DNA of 27,153 bases from NCBI GenBank assembly GCA_004114245.1, contig QZWS01000098.1, positions 1-27,153 of the forward strand, in the 5' to 3' direction. The notes beneath the pieces are model-generated. The model worked only from the letters and a program-made list of their open reading frames with translations, was not told the DNA's origin and ran no database searches. Position numbers and translations under genes: made by a program. Shown one piece after another: positions 1-9,619 of the stretch. Origin of the DNA: Zoopage sp. CT-All. Lineage: Eukaryota; Zoopagomycota; Zoopagomycetes; Zoopagales; Zoopagaceae. The first letter of the stretch is position 1; each line of letters starts with the position of its first letter.

Positions 1-162
1 TCGGAAGATGTTCTGAGAAAGGCAAATAGTGGGAACGCGCCGCGCCACATGGCTCGGCAAATTCGCAACAAGCACGCACTCGGCGCCACTCGGTGCAGAA
101 AGCAATGCTGCATCAGCCCGACTGACGATTCTTCGGTGCTGGACAGTCACGGTGTTGCGTAA

Positions 163-1782
163 ATGCTGTTGCCAGCTGAAATATGGATACACATCGCCGT
201 GCATCTCGTCGACGACCGCACCTCGCTCGCTCGTTTCGCCCGTATGTGCAAAAAGGCGCGCAGGTATGTCCGTCCGACGCGAATGGCTGGCGGCTGAACA
301 TACCCTGGCAGCGTGGTGGACCACCCCAGTGTGTGGCGCTTGATGTTCTTCCTCGAGTTCGGCGTCCTGTGTCCTGCACATTTACGCCGACGCATCGTGC
401 AGAGAGATTACCACATCGATTGGAAGAGCGAAGTGCGCAGCTGCCGGTCGATGCGGGCGGGTTGGATGCCGCCGATTTTGCATGTGAATTCGTCGTCAGC
501 CGCCCTCGAGGCACCCATCGTCGACGCGATTGGCGTTTCCATGTCGGTCAAAGGCATTGATGGCGCCGAGCAGCGCGCTCGTAAGCGAACCAGAACTGAT
601 CCTGAGAACGGCACTGCGCGGGGTCTACGCGCTTCTCAGCTCCAAACGAAATCGATACGCCTCAACCGTCTTTTTCCGGGGCTGCGCAATTGTCAGCTGG
701 ACGATTACATTGTCATTGCGGCCGAAAACGCGCGGGATAGCCCAAAGACTCGCACCATGGCCATAGGGCTGATGGATACGGACTCGAAGAAGTCTCTTGG
801 CGCACTGCTCTTCTTGCTCCCGTCTATGCGTCTTTTACGACGCTGTCTATGGAAGTCGCCCCGCGCCAATCTCGATTTCCCCGTCGCCATTGCCCCTGAA
901 GAAAATCTGCTCATTGGCACTATCAATACAAATGACACTGACCACATTGCACAGGCGGTGCTTTGCAGCTGGCAGCCCGCGAAAGGCGCTTCGCGAGAAG
1001 TCACAGTGGTGCTGCTGGAGGAGCTTTTTGAGCTAGTTGTTGTGGCCAACCAAGCGCTTAGACAGATTTGGGTATTTGGACGCGATGGAGAGAATGTGCG
1101 GGTCGTACTTTACGTATATCCCATGGACATTGACGCGTCGAGCCCTTCACCTATTTCGCGCACAGACTTTTCGACAGGCCGAACGGTCGAAATGGTGTCG
1201 CTCGAGGAAGCCATCATGTCCATCATGGTGACGGTGCACACCGACAACACTGTCGCCGTTTGGCGTATCGAAACAGGCGAGCTGCTGACGACGCTCACGG
1301 TTCCGAGTCATTTCCAGCACCGGTACATTTTCGACATATGGTACGAGCCCACATTCACGCATGTGGGCGAGATGCTTACACTAACGGCACACCTTGCGTC
1401 GAATATTATTGCTGTCTGGTGCCTGGATATCGCTTACGCTGCCGTCCTTCCGGAAAAATTGCCAGGCACGGTGTTCATCGCCTCGGAAATCACTGGTCAG
1501 GAAGACCAGCCCAAGACGATCGTTGCACACCACCGCGGCATCGTTGTGCTCGCAAATAATGCAGGAGATATGTCGGTCTACGACGTTACCGGTGGCGGAA
1601 GCGGGACGAATGCGCAGGGATACACCAAGGCAACAGAGCTGGCGGTGATGAGCCTCGAAATGCCCTGGAAAGGTCGGAACCTGTGGAACGATGTATTTCT
1701 GATCTCCGACCGTCGTCGTATTTTGATGATGTCGCTGCGCAATCCTATCCACGGGTGGGGTATTTATCCTCGTGCGAAATAA
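163..1782 (+). CDS. F-box / WD-like propeller protein, copy 1
   Basis: Two exons, 163-263 and 312-1782, joined across a 48-nt GTATGT...CAG intron, give about 523 aa. Exon 1 is the start of an F-box (LPAEIWIHIAVHL..., then a hydrophobic helix and CKKAR) and the F-box ends just after the junction at VWRLMFF. The rest has propeller-like strands ending in W or Y plus an acidic residue: IWVFGRD near residue 335, NTVAVWRIETGELL near 395, NIIAVWCLD and DMSVYDV further on. F-box proteins are substrate adaptors of SCF ubiquitin ligases, with the C-terminal propeller usually holding the substrate. The substrate here is unknown. The gene is followed after 127 bp by a clear paralogue in the same orientation. 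I chose the ATG at 163 because it opens the F-box directly; an intronless model starting at a GTG would lose the F-box. The F-box call is fairly sure, the propeller less so. Confidence 0.75.
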
Positions 1783-1909
1783 AGACTAGCTACGATGTCG
1801 CCCATATTCTGCCTTTTACATGCCGAATGGGTTTGATATTAGCGGTACACAGCACAAGCGGGAGCAATTAGTACGGATGCACAGCTGAAGTCACCCGCAC
1901 TTCTGCTTG

Positions 1910-3469
1910 ATGGAACTTCCCGATGAAACCATCCTGCAAATCGCCCAATGGCTCGTAGATGGCCCTGCGACCCTCGCTCGCCTCTCTCGATCATGCAAAA
2001 AGCTGCATTCGTATGCTTTGCCTGGTTCAATGTGACCATAGACGGTGCATAGGCTGGTCGAAAAGTCAGGGCTTTGGCGCGAGGTGTATTTCCGCCGCAA
2101 CAACGTTCTATGCCCAGCTGAAATTCGCCGCAGGATCCTCGAGAGGAATTATGATGCTGGCTGGAAAGATGAGGCGAGGAGATGCTTCACGATGCGGTCA
2201 GGGTGGAAGCGTCCCGAGACCTCTGCGGCGACCGACATCGTCGCCAATCTTGTACCCGGTCTGGGCGATGAGCAGCACGGCTCACCCGATTTGAAAGGCA
2301 ATGCTGGAGCTTCAAGTGACCGGCGCCGTACGCGTCTCAAACCGAACCAGCTTCGAGCACGATGCGTTCACCTCCACCGCCTCTTTCCTGGTCTTCGCAA
2401 GTATCAGTTCGACAATCTGATCGTGGTTGCGTCGCCAAGCTCGAGAGATGCACCAGGGACACGGACAATGGCTATTTCTGTAAACGACACATCCTTGGGA
2501 AAAACCGTCGGGATGTTGCTCTACTCATTGCCCTTGCTGCATCTGCGACGCCGATGGATGTGGACAGTGCCCCGGCCGTACGCCGCGTACCCGTTCGCCA
2601 TGGTCCCTGACGATGACCTCTTTGTCGGATTTGTTTACACCAGCAATGAGCTTGCGGTAGCCAAGGCGATCTTCTTCTTATGGCATCCTGTCCTAGGCGA
2701 CGAGCACGAGATAGTGATTCCCCTTCCAGAGCGGATGCATGCGCCGCTGATGACTGTTTGTCAGGATCGGCGCCAGGCCTGGGTATTTGGCCGCGATGAG
2801 AGCAATATGCAACTGACGCGTTTCGTGTACTCACTTGCACCAAAATCGACACATGAGCTTCCACTCTCGCGTGTAGACTATTCGAATGGACGGCCGATCA
2901 ATGACGTGGGTGTGGACGACGATGTGCTGTCGGCGCTTACAACGGTTCACGGGGACGGCAGCATGGTAGTGTGGCGAATGGAAACCGGAGAGATGCTCAC
3001 CATGCTCAGCGTTGGCGACGAAGTGGGCCAGTATCCAACGGACAGTGTCTGGCTCGAAGCTACCTTGGGCAGCGTTGATGATATCATCACGTTTGCGGCG
3101 CATCTCGCGCCAAACATACTTGGCATATGGACGCTTGATTTGGCACCTGGCGCTGTATATCCTGCAAAATCGTTCTGCCAAATGGTCGTCGCTAATGAAG
3201 TATCAGGCAAGGAAGACTCGGCCAAGACGCATATTGGCTACCATAAAGGCATCTTCCTGCTGGCCAATGATGCTGGCGAAGTCTCTGTCTACGACGGTGC
3301 GCTTGTAAACGAGGGAAAGCGTGACTTGGGCGCCAAGGCATGTGAACTGGCTGTGATAGACCTGGGCATGCGTCCAAAGTGTCATGTACAGTGGGACGAC
3401 GTGTTTGTTGTGGCAAATGGACGGCGGCTCATGGCATTGTCGCTGCACAGCCCCATTCGAACGATGTAG
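1910..3469 (+). CDS. F-box / WD-like propeller protein, copy 2
   Basis: Exons 1910-2010 and 2053-3469 are joined across a 42-nt GTATGC...TAG intron, giving about 505 aa. Exon 1 (MELPDETILQIAQWL..., SRSCKKLHS) is 101 nt long and ends in the same phase as exon 1 of the preceding gene, so the two are tandem duplicates that kept their gene structure. Shared landmarks in order are FRRNNVLCPAEIRRR, LHRLFPGLRKYQ, AWVFGRDESN, VWRMETGEMLT, the AHLAPNILGIW block, GKEDSAKTH, EVSVYDG and a C-terminal VANGRRLMALSLHSPI. The predicted role is an SCF-type ubiquitin ligase adaptor with an unknown target. The two proteins have diverged widely in the propeller surface while the strands stay aligned, which fits an old duplication. 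The F-box is supported by sequence; the role is inferred from family knowledge. Confidence 0.75.
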
Positions 3470-3607
3470 TTTGAAGAAGGCACAGCATAGTCTCATACAT
3501 GCCAAAAAGAATGTTGCATCTTCGAATATCCCAGTTCTATAGCCCCGTCATAGACATGCCGGTGGTGGGTGTCCAAACACATTCGCACGACCCTGCCAGC
3601 CGCCCAC

Positions 3608-6247
3608 ATGACCCCCGCCACTGCGGCGATCCCACCGCTGCTGCACCGTCTGCGCGTACTCATCACCCGCACCGTGCGCGCATCAACTCCAGCAACCTCG
3701 GCGACGCACTACACGCTGCTTCGGCACATCCTCGCCCGACCGTCCCCGGCCCTTCCCTACGCGCTTCTCCTCACGTCCCTCTTCTTCCTTCGCGAATCCC
3801 GCCGCGACCTTCTCCGCGGAAATGTTTGGAAACGCCGTGCCGAGGTCGCGGAGTGGTGCGCTGCCAGAGTGGTGCGGTGCTGTGGTGGCGGTATTGGCTG
3901 GCGCGGCGTCGTCGAGGCGTTGACGTACGATTTCTCACCCCGACAGCGTGGCATGCGACGGCACAGGCTGCCCGACAGCACATCGGCACCGGTAAGGTCC
4001 GACAGAAGGTCTCAATATGGGAATGGGGAGGAGGCAGGGGCATCATCGCTCCGAAGGGAGCCGGTGCTCAACAAGAGCACAAGTCATGGGCAGCTCTCCA
4101 CCACTGCGTCGCGTCTGCGTGCGCCAAGCTCCGTTTCGCAATACCAAGCCAACACCGGCTCCAACGCGAGCACGTTTCAATCGGCAACATCGCGACTGAT
4201 CGTGGCTCAAGCGGGATCGACGCTGAGCTCGTCCGACACGGATATGCAAGCGCCGTACGCACACATCATGTCTCCATCTGCTTCAGACATCGAGCAAGTG
4301 AACTCGGTACGTGCTTCATGGTCTCACGACGATGATGGATCGCTGGATCCGCTGCTTGCGCCGCACTCGGCGCTGTCCACTCCACGGGCCCCGTCGTTCA
4401 TTTCTGACGCAGCGACGGCAGCCACATCAGTTCGCGGCCGACCTTTGCCTCGTCGGCCAGGAAGCGCCACTGGCGAAAGCATTGCCGCGACAGAAGACTA
4501 TGGCACGTATTCCGAGGCAATGTCGGAGAATGGCGATGATGCAGCCAGCTTTCTCCTGAGCGACGGTCCCACATCAGCCCCACTAGGCACCGCAGCCGAA
4601 AACGACGACGATCGGATGAATGCGCTAGAAATTGCTGTGCTTGCCCGCTCGAGAATATTCTGCTCGGATCCCGTTGTTAGCGCCGTTGTCGACGCCTGCT
4701 GGGATGGGCGTATCTCGTTCTACGTCACAGCCGTCGATGGTGCATCATCTGTAAACACGTCGCCGAATGGCACCACGAGCATTGTGCATATTCACGGTGG
4801 TGGTCGTGCTATGGGCGAAGATCCGCCGAGCACATGGCAAGAGCTGTGGCGAGTGTCTCGGCTTCGATCGCCACGCGTTGCTCACGTCCTCAGCATGCTT
4901 TCCTACGCCGGCTTTTTGATGCTCTTTGTTCAAGTCTTGCTGCACCGGCAACGATCTCTGGATATGTCCGTTTCGCAAATATGGGCTGAATTCTTTCTCG
5001 TGCTCTGGACGATAGCGTACATAGCGGACACAGCCTCGCGGATATATCGCTCTGGATGGAGGTTCTACATTCATCATTTGATATCACCGCTTGACCTCGC
5101 CTCCCAAGGCTTGCTCCTTGGGTTTGCCGCCATTCGTCTTCGCGCCTATATTCGTCCTCTACTGCCCGATGGCCTTCTTTTGACATGGTTTCGACCCAAG
5201 CCCACCCCTGCACAAGAGGACGCTGAAATGTTGACACGCGCTGCATATGACATTCTAGCGCTTGCTGCTTTCCCGCTTTTCACGCGATTTGGCACGATGA
5301 TGGACAAGTGGCGATGGGCTGGTCGTCCACAGGCCGTCCTGAGGCGCGTCATGCGGCAGGTGTGGTGGCCGTTGGTTGGGTTTTGGCCACTGGCTGTGCT
5401 GGGTGTTGCCTTTGCGCTGCGGGGTCTTGAACTCGGGAAGGACAGGGTCGCAATATCAGCTGCGTCGGGATCGTACAATCCACGCGATCCATGGGACGGT
5501 GTTCCGGACCAGCCGTTCGTGCGTATTCTCTATATTCTCAGTCGGGCAGCAGTGGGAGCCGTGGATTCTGCGTTCGCGTCTGCACCCTCCTTCCACCCCG
5601 TGCTGGGCCCGGCCCTGTTTCTGGCGTTCATGTCGCTCCTTGTTATGCTTCCTCTCGCTCTTTGCTTTGCCGTTGTGTTAGATACCTACCGTGAGACGGC
5701 GGTAGACGATCACCGCGCGCTTGCGCGGTATCGGTACGAGTTTACGCTGCAGGTCCTCGAACAGGCTCGGTCGGAGCCCCTGTTTCCGCTCCCGCCCCCT
5801 CTCAATCTGCTCAGTCCAGTGCTGCACATGTTTGAGCGCATCGCGGGATCAACCCGGCACGCTTGTCTTTGCCGAGCCCTATTACGATGTCTGTTCTGGC
5901 CGGTGCTTGTGGTGTCGCTGGTTTGGGAGCGGGCCGAATCGAATACGAGGAGGGCCCTGATCCTAGGCCCAAACGGCTTTGGTTCTGGCGCAGGCTCGTA
6001 TATAGGGGCATCTGTTTTTGGCCAAGGCCTGGCTCGTGTGGAGGATGTCCTTGCATCGGCTGGCTGTGAAGCCGACAACGACGCCGTCGTGGTTGCACCC
6101 GACGAGAAGAAGAAGCTCGAGCGCGAAGTGAAAGATTTGCGCGAGGCCATGTCGCGGCTGGAGAAGGCTCTTGCCCGTGCCATTCCCAGTACCAACGGAA
6201 TGTCACACGAGAATTCGTCGCAAACGCGGCTGCCTGGAGGTATGTAG
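3608..6247 (+). CDS. YVC1-like TRP cation channel
   Basis: An intronless frame of 879 aa from the first ATG (3608); the upstream in-frame codon at 3569 is GTG. Order: an N-terminal region with a hydrophobic stretch (about 48-60), a long Ser/Ala-rich disordered stretch (about 120-335), a folded cytoplasmic part, then membrane segments near 424-445, 457-480, 490-511, 546-560 and 585-606, and a last hydrophobic pair around a pore-like segment at 640-695 (FHPVLGPALFLAFMSLL). After TM6 comes the YVC1 signature: a long helix with RYRYEFTLQVLE, then LFPLPPPLNLL. A charged coiled coil (EKKKLEREVKDLREAM) lies near 832-855. Fungal YVC1 is the vacuolar Ca2+-release channel, opened by stretch and Ca2+. 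The order of landmarks around TM6 makes the family assignment good; vacuolar location is inferred. It is longer than yeast Yvc1 (about 675 aa), mainly through the disordered insert. Confidence 0.8.
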   Translation: MTPATAAIPPLLHRLRVLITRTVRASTPATSATHYTLLRHILARPSPALPYALLLTSLFFLRESRRDLLRGNVWKRRAEVAEWCAARVVRCCGGGIGWRGVVEALTYDFSPRQRGMRRHRLPDSTSAPVRSDRRSQYGNGEEAGASSLRREPVLNKSTSHGQLSTTASRLRAPSSVSQYQANTGSNASTFQSATSRLIVAQAGSTLSSSDTDMQAPYAHIMSPSASDIEQVNSVRASWSHDDDGSLDPLLAPHSALSTPRAPSFISDAATAATSVRGRPLPRRPGSATGESIAATEDYGTYSEAMSENGDDAASFLLSDGPTSAPLGTAAENDDDRMNALEIAVLARSRIFCSDPVVSAVVDACWDGRISFYVTAVDGASSVNTSPNGTTSIVHIHGGGRAMGEDPPSTWQELWRVSRLRSPRVAHVLSMLSYAGFLMLFVQVLLHRQRSLDMSVSQIWAEFFLVLWTIAYIADTASRIYRSGWRFYIHHLISPLDLASQGLLLGFAAIRLRAYIRPLLPDGLLLTWFRPKPTPAQEDAEMLTRAAYDILALAAFPLFTRFGTMMDKWRWAGRPQAVLRRVMRQVWWPLVGFWPLAVLGVAFALRGLELGKDRVAISAASGSYNPRDPWDGVPDQPFVRILYILSRAAVGAVDSAFASAPSFHPVLGPALFLAFMSLLVMLPLALCFAVVLDTYRETAVDDHRALARYRYEFTLQVLEQARSEPLFPLPPPLNLLSPVLHMFERIAGSTRHACLCRALLRCLFWPVLVVSLVWERAESNTRRALILGPNGFGSGAGSYIGASVFGQGLARVEDVLASAGCEADNDAVVVAPDEKKKLEREVKDLREAMSRLEKALARAIPSTNGMSHENSSQTRLPGGM

Positions 6248-6287
6248 CACTGATGTAACAATATAAAATGAGTTGATCAGGATCAAT

Positions 6288-7052
6288 TTAATCGACTTTA
6301 TGAGCGATGCTGAGCGCGGGTTGGGTGACTGCAAGTCTAGGAGCCTCATCCAAGATGCAATCAAGGAACGGAAAGCCACAGATCAGCATCCCCATGCTCC
6401 ATGCGACTAGCTTTGCCATCGGCATGCCGTGGCTGGCGGCCACCCATACGCCGGTCGCCGTCTCGAATGAGTGCAACGCGACGAGGCCGGAGAAGGCCGC
6501 ATATACCAGCCAGTTATACGGTGCAGAAGCCCCATCAACGAGCGGTATAATGTGTAGATATTCAGAGAAGAAGAAGAGAGCCGAGCAGAGGCCTCCTGCA
6601 GCTAGAGTGGCAAAGCATTTCAGAAGGGGCGGCGTCTTTGGCGTAAATGCACGCTGGGCAGTCTTCCGGGATGCTCCCTTTGATGCCAGGACCTCTCGAT
6701 CGGCAGCTAGCAAAGGCATCAATAGCCAGACACCCGTCAAGCCGACACCCGCGGTCCACAGACTAAGTCGCCAGCCACGCCAGCCATGCACATGCTTCAT
6801 AACACGAATGGCAATGCCGATTTCAGCAGAGTGCGCTACGACAAGGAACCAGTACCATGCATGAATAGGCTTTGCATCGACTCGGAGAAAATCGAGAACG
6901 GCGATGGAGGCCGGAGAGGAGGGATGAAAGTGCATGTAGACGGCAAACATGGTCGTAGCGACGAGGCCGATGAGGACGACAGTCGGCGGCTGTTTTGGCG
7001 CAAACTCGGTTGCAACGCCCTCGCAGTTCTCTTGGTCCGGGTTCTGATGCAT
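6288..7052 (-). CDS. Multi-pass membrane protein with internal duplication (DUF4499-like?)
   Basis: 254 aa from ATG at 7052. Hydrophobic segments lie near residues 24-40, 66-83, 97-115, 146-162, 179-196 and 212-231, so about six membrane spans. Residues 66-115 (WYWFLVVAHSAEIGIAIRV..., then W, T/G-rich helix) resemble residues 180-231 (WLVYAAFSGLVALHSFETATGV...), including an H-S-x-E core in each half and a hydrophobic helix ending in L/F-L; I read this as an internal duplication. The helix-H-x-x-E-helix pattern recalls the DUF4499/TMEM254 type of small membrane protein, but this is a weak resemblance and the function is unknown. It lies directly downstream of POP5 on the same strand, and the open frame of the last POP5 exon runs into it. 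It is not a recognised transporter. Confidence 0.6.
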   Translation of the reverse strand: MHQNPDQENCEGVATEFAPKQPPTVVLIGLVATTMFAVYMHFHPSSPASIAVLDFLRVDAKPIHAWYWFLVVAHSAEIGIAIRVMKHVHGWRGWRLSLWTAGVGLTGVWLLMPLLAADREVLASKGASRKTAQRAFTPKTPPLLKCFATLAAGGLCSALFFFSEYLHIIPLVDGASAPYNWLVYAAFSGLVALHSFETATGVWVAASHGMPMAKLVAWSMGMLICGFPFLDCILDEAPRLAVTQPALSIAHKVD

Positions 7053-7144
7053 AGTTCGCGGTGTCTGCTAATGAGACCGACGCGTGCAGTGTATCGACGC
7101 GCGGGAGTATATTCGGGCGCAATATGTAACTGCTAGGAGAGCAA

Positions 7145-7760
7145 TATGGGTCCAAGGCACGAATGGCCGCTTCTGATTGCTCAATTTTGCGCCGCACAGC
7201 TCCATCCTTGCTGCTCGCCTGCCTTCGATGCTGAGCACATTGAAGCAGCAGTGCGCGGCCATGCTCCACAGCCCTCTCCTGTGCCGCTCGAATAGTTCCT
7301 GGAGCAGCAATCAGTGAAATGCATCACAGCGGGTAACGAACCACTTGTATGGAGTATGCGGAACATGCACGGTATGCTTTCACGGATTCTTGCTACCAAC
7401 GTGACAGCGGAGCGAAGCATTCGGACATGGTCGCGGGCCACCCTGACGATGCCCATATTCGTCTCCGCGTTGAAATACTTGACTAGGCCACAAAACTAAA
7501 CTCAAATGGCTATGAAACGATGGGTAAATACCAACGAGATTATCCTGGATGCATCCGGTGCCGTGGTCGCCAAAATTCAGCTGGACCGAATCGCGGATGC
7601 TTGCTGCGATGTCGCGATGAGTCAGCGCTGGCTCGGACGGCGATGAGCCACGCGCGTGCAGCGGTGCCAGCGGCGAGAGATAGGTGAGACTTGCGGGGTT
7701 TGTGTCGGCAACGACCAGGTGGATCTCAAACAGCAGGTAGCGGTTCTTGAAGCGAACCAT
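7145..7760 (-). CDS. POP5: RNase P/MRP protein subunit POP5
   Basis: Three exons on the minus strand: 7760-7532, 7482-7342 and from 7298 downward, with introns of 49 nt (7483-7531) and 43 nt (7299-7341). The join restores MVRFKNRYLLFEI at the N-terminus, then VKYFNAETNMGIVRVARD, RESIPCMFRILHTSG and TIRAAQERAVEHGRALLLQ. These match the conserved POP5 order MVRFKxRYLL..., Y-N-x-x-T-x-x-G-I-V-x-x-R, P...F...LHxxGTIR. POP5 is a core protein of the RNase P and RNase MRP ribonucleoproteins, which process tRNA 5' ends and pre-rRNA in the nucleus. About 174 aa are reached near 7145, the usual length, but no in-frame stop occurs there, so the 3' boundary given is approximate. There may be another small intron (a GTGCCT donor near 7158) or a sequence error. 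Identity is secure; the end is not. Confidence 0.85.
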
Positions 7761-7969
7761 GTCGGCGCAGGAGGTTTGTTTTTGCCGAATCAGCTTGTCG
7801 CGTCAACAGCCTTGTGTGCACTTGCACTTGCTCGTATTGATGCTAAGGCCCAATACAGGCATTACACTCTCTTGTGTGCACTTGCACGCATTGATTCGCG
7901 AGATACCCAACGTAAATGCACAGTAAACAAAATATTACAGCTTACAGCCGCTCGCCGCCTGCTGCACGG
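7761..7969. repeat. POP5/permease interval with a 60-bp direct repeat
   Basis: This is the interval between the permease stop and the POP5 start, hence the POP5 upstream region. Two copies of CTTGTGTGCACTTGCAC start at 7811 and 7871, exactly 60 bp apart, and each is followed a few bases later by ATTGAT. The first copy ends in CTTGCTCGT, the second in GCATTGATTCG, so the second unit has lost a few bases. Each copy contains the palindrome GTGCAC. I see no gene here. The repeat could be a duplicated upstream activating element for POP5 or a chance local tandem duplication. Confidence 0.6.
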
Positions 7970-9619
7970 TCAGCACTCTTCGCCCTTGCCAAGGCTACTC
8001 CATCCTGCAGCCCGCAGCGTCGCAGCATCGTCGTGGCATTCAGACATATTGGCGTGAAACGTTTGGCCAAATCCAAGCAGCCACGCGACCGAGGCGCCGC
8101 AAAATAGGATGGCAAGCTCGACACCGGACCAATTCATATTCCCAAGCGTCACTACTGGGCCCTCTTTGGGCAGGAGAAATAGCACCGTGATCAGACAGAC
8201 CCATGCTGTAGCCAGCCATGCGACGACTTGCGAGAACGCGCCGAGATGGAAAGGGCCGGGCCGGAAGCTGGACCACCGGGACGAGTGCACAATGAGCCGC
8301 ACCATGACGGGAATGCCATAGCTCAACGACAGTGCCACGGTGGCCAGGGACGTCACGGCGGCAAACGCGGTTTCCGAGCCGAGATAGGGCAGACCGAGGA
8401 CGATGGCAACGACGGCGGAGGCCCACACAGCGGGAACCGGGGCCTGGAGGTGTGGGTCGATGTGCGCAAAAAGCTTGGGCAAAGCACCATCACGCGCAAA
8501 TGCATACATGGTTCGAGAAGCCGATGTCATGGCGGCCACCGAGGAGAAGAACATTGCGCCCATGATAATGACGAGCATGACGATGGCGCCGGTGGAGCCA
8601 AGGCAGTCCAGAAAGATCTGCGCAATGGCTGAGCCTGTGGGCGAGTCGACCACAGCTTCATAGTCTTGGACGCAGAAAAGCAGCGCAATGAGAAGCGGCC
8701 AGCCCACGACTGCCGAAACCAGGACCGACATGACGACGCCGGCGGGAGCAGCAACCGCAGCATTGTGCGTCTCCTCTGCAGCGTGCGTTGCCGCATCATA
8801 CCCGCAGAGGGTGAACTGCGACAGAAGCAATGACAGCAAGATGGCGTATACTGCGCCTCCTGTGTCCCCAAATGTAAAATTCCACCCGGTTCGATTCGTG
8901 AATCCCGTAAACACCCATTCTGCCGATTGCCACGTGGGCGCGCCTACCAAGCAAGCGATGAGAATGACCACTGTTCCGATGATGTGCCAGTACACGGACA
9001 CCGTATTGAGAAGGTTCAGGCCGCGGATGGCGAATGTGTTGACGCAGCCGTGGGCTACAACAATGCCAATGTAGATGGCGACCGGAACCCAGGCCGCGTC
9101 GGTGGCCGGCTCGCCGGTGGCGATGCTATACGTGGCGAGCACCATCAGCGCCAGCCCAAAGTCCCCGGCCGCGAGAATCGCAAATTGGCCGAGCAGATTG
9201 CACCAGCCCGTGAGCCACGCCACATAGGTGGACCAGCCGCGCTGGGGGCCACCGATTCGCGCCGCCCAGAAGTACAATCCCCCTGCGTGCGGATACCGCG
9301 AACACACTTCCGCCATGGCGCCCGCCACACACGCTGTGAAAAGGGACACGATGACCCAGCCCCAGACAAGACAAGCCGGGCCGCCGGCGCGGAGTCCGTC
9401 GCCAAGAAGCGCGCCAAAGCCAGTGAGAATGGAGATGGCCGAGAAGGATACGCCGAAATTGGCAAAACTGGTCAGTTCGCGCCGCAATTCCTGCTTGTAG
9501 CCGAGCGCTGCAAGCTGGTCCGAGTCATCGGTGCCGGTCAAAGCGGTGGCTGCAGCAGCGGCAGGAGGTAGATGCTTGTCGACAACGCCAGAACTGGAGG
9601 CGCCGGTCAAAGAAAACAT
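7970..9619 (-). CDS. APC-family amino acid / GABA / choline-type permease
   Basis: 549 aa from the ATG at 9619. The open frame continues 55 codons upstream, but that stretch is not conserved-looking and MFSLTGASS starts the usual short cytoplasmic N-terminus. About 12 membrane segments follow. Diagnostic stretches near the N-terminus are LTSFANFGVSFSAISILTG (TM1 with a broken helix), GGPACLVWGWVIVS, AMAEVCSRYPHAGGLYFWAA and GWCNLLGQFA. In the middle are CGYDAATHAAEETHNA (the TM6-TM7 substrate region of this subfamily) and GWPLLIALLF. These place it in the fungal ACT group of the APC superfamily (UGA4 GABA, HNM1 choline and related permeases), which imports nitrogenous compounds at the plasma or vacuolar membrane. 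The exact substrate cannot be read from sequence. The short C-terminal tail ends in GKGEEC. Family confidence is high. Confidence 0.9.
   Translation of the reverse strand: MFSLTGASSSGVVDKHLPPAAAAATALTGTDDSDQLAALGYKQELRRELTSFANFGVSFSAISILTGFGALLGDGLRAGGPACLVWGWVIVSLFTACVAGAMAEVCSRYPHAGGLYFWAARIGGPQRGWSTYVAWLTGWCNLLGQFAILAAGDFGLALMVLATYSIATGEPATDAAWVPVAIYIGIVVAHGCVNTFAIRGLNLLNTVSVYWHIIGTVVILIACLVGAPTWQSAEWVFTGFTNRTGWNFTFGDTGGAVYAILLSLLLSQFTLCGYDAATHAAEETHNAAVAAPAGVVMSVLVSAVVGWPLLIALLFCVQDYEAVVDSPTGSAIAQIFLDCLGSTGAIVMLVIIMGAMFFSSVAAMTSASRTMYAFARDGALPKLFAHIDPHLQAPVPAVWASAVVAIVLGLPYLGSETAFAAVTSLATVALSLSYGIPVMVRLIVHSSRWSSFRPGPFHLGAFSQVVAWLATAWVCLITVLFLLPKEGPVVTLGNMNWSGVELAILFCGASVAWLLGFGQTFHANMSECHDDAATLRAAGWSSLGKGEEC

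Noticed and set aside
1-162. Possible tail of an upstream F-box paralogue
   Set aside because: No frame here matches the conserved ends (RRLMALSLHSPI-type) of the two F-box proteins.
3499-4335. 278-codon plus-strand frame
   Set aside because: Overlaps the start of the YVC1-like gene in another frame; Arg/His/Pro-rich shadow product.
6307-6864. 185-codon plus-strand frame
   Set aside because: Antisense to the membrane protein gene, whose product has clear TM segments.
8927-9571. 214-codon plus-strand frame
   Set aside because: Antisense shadow of the permease; Gly/Arg-rich without features.
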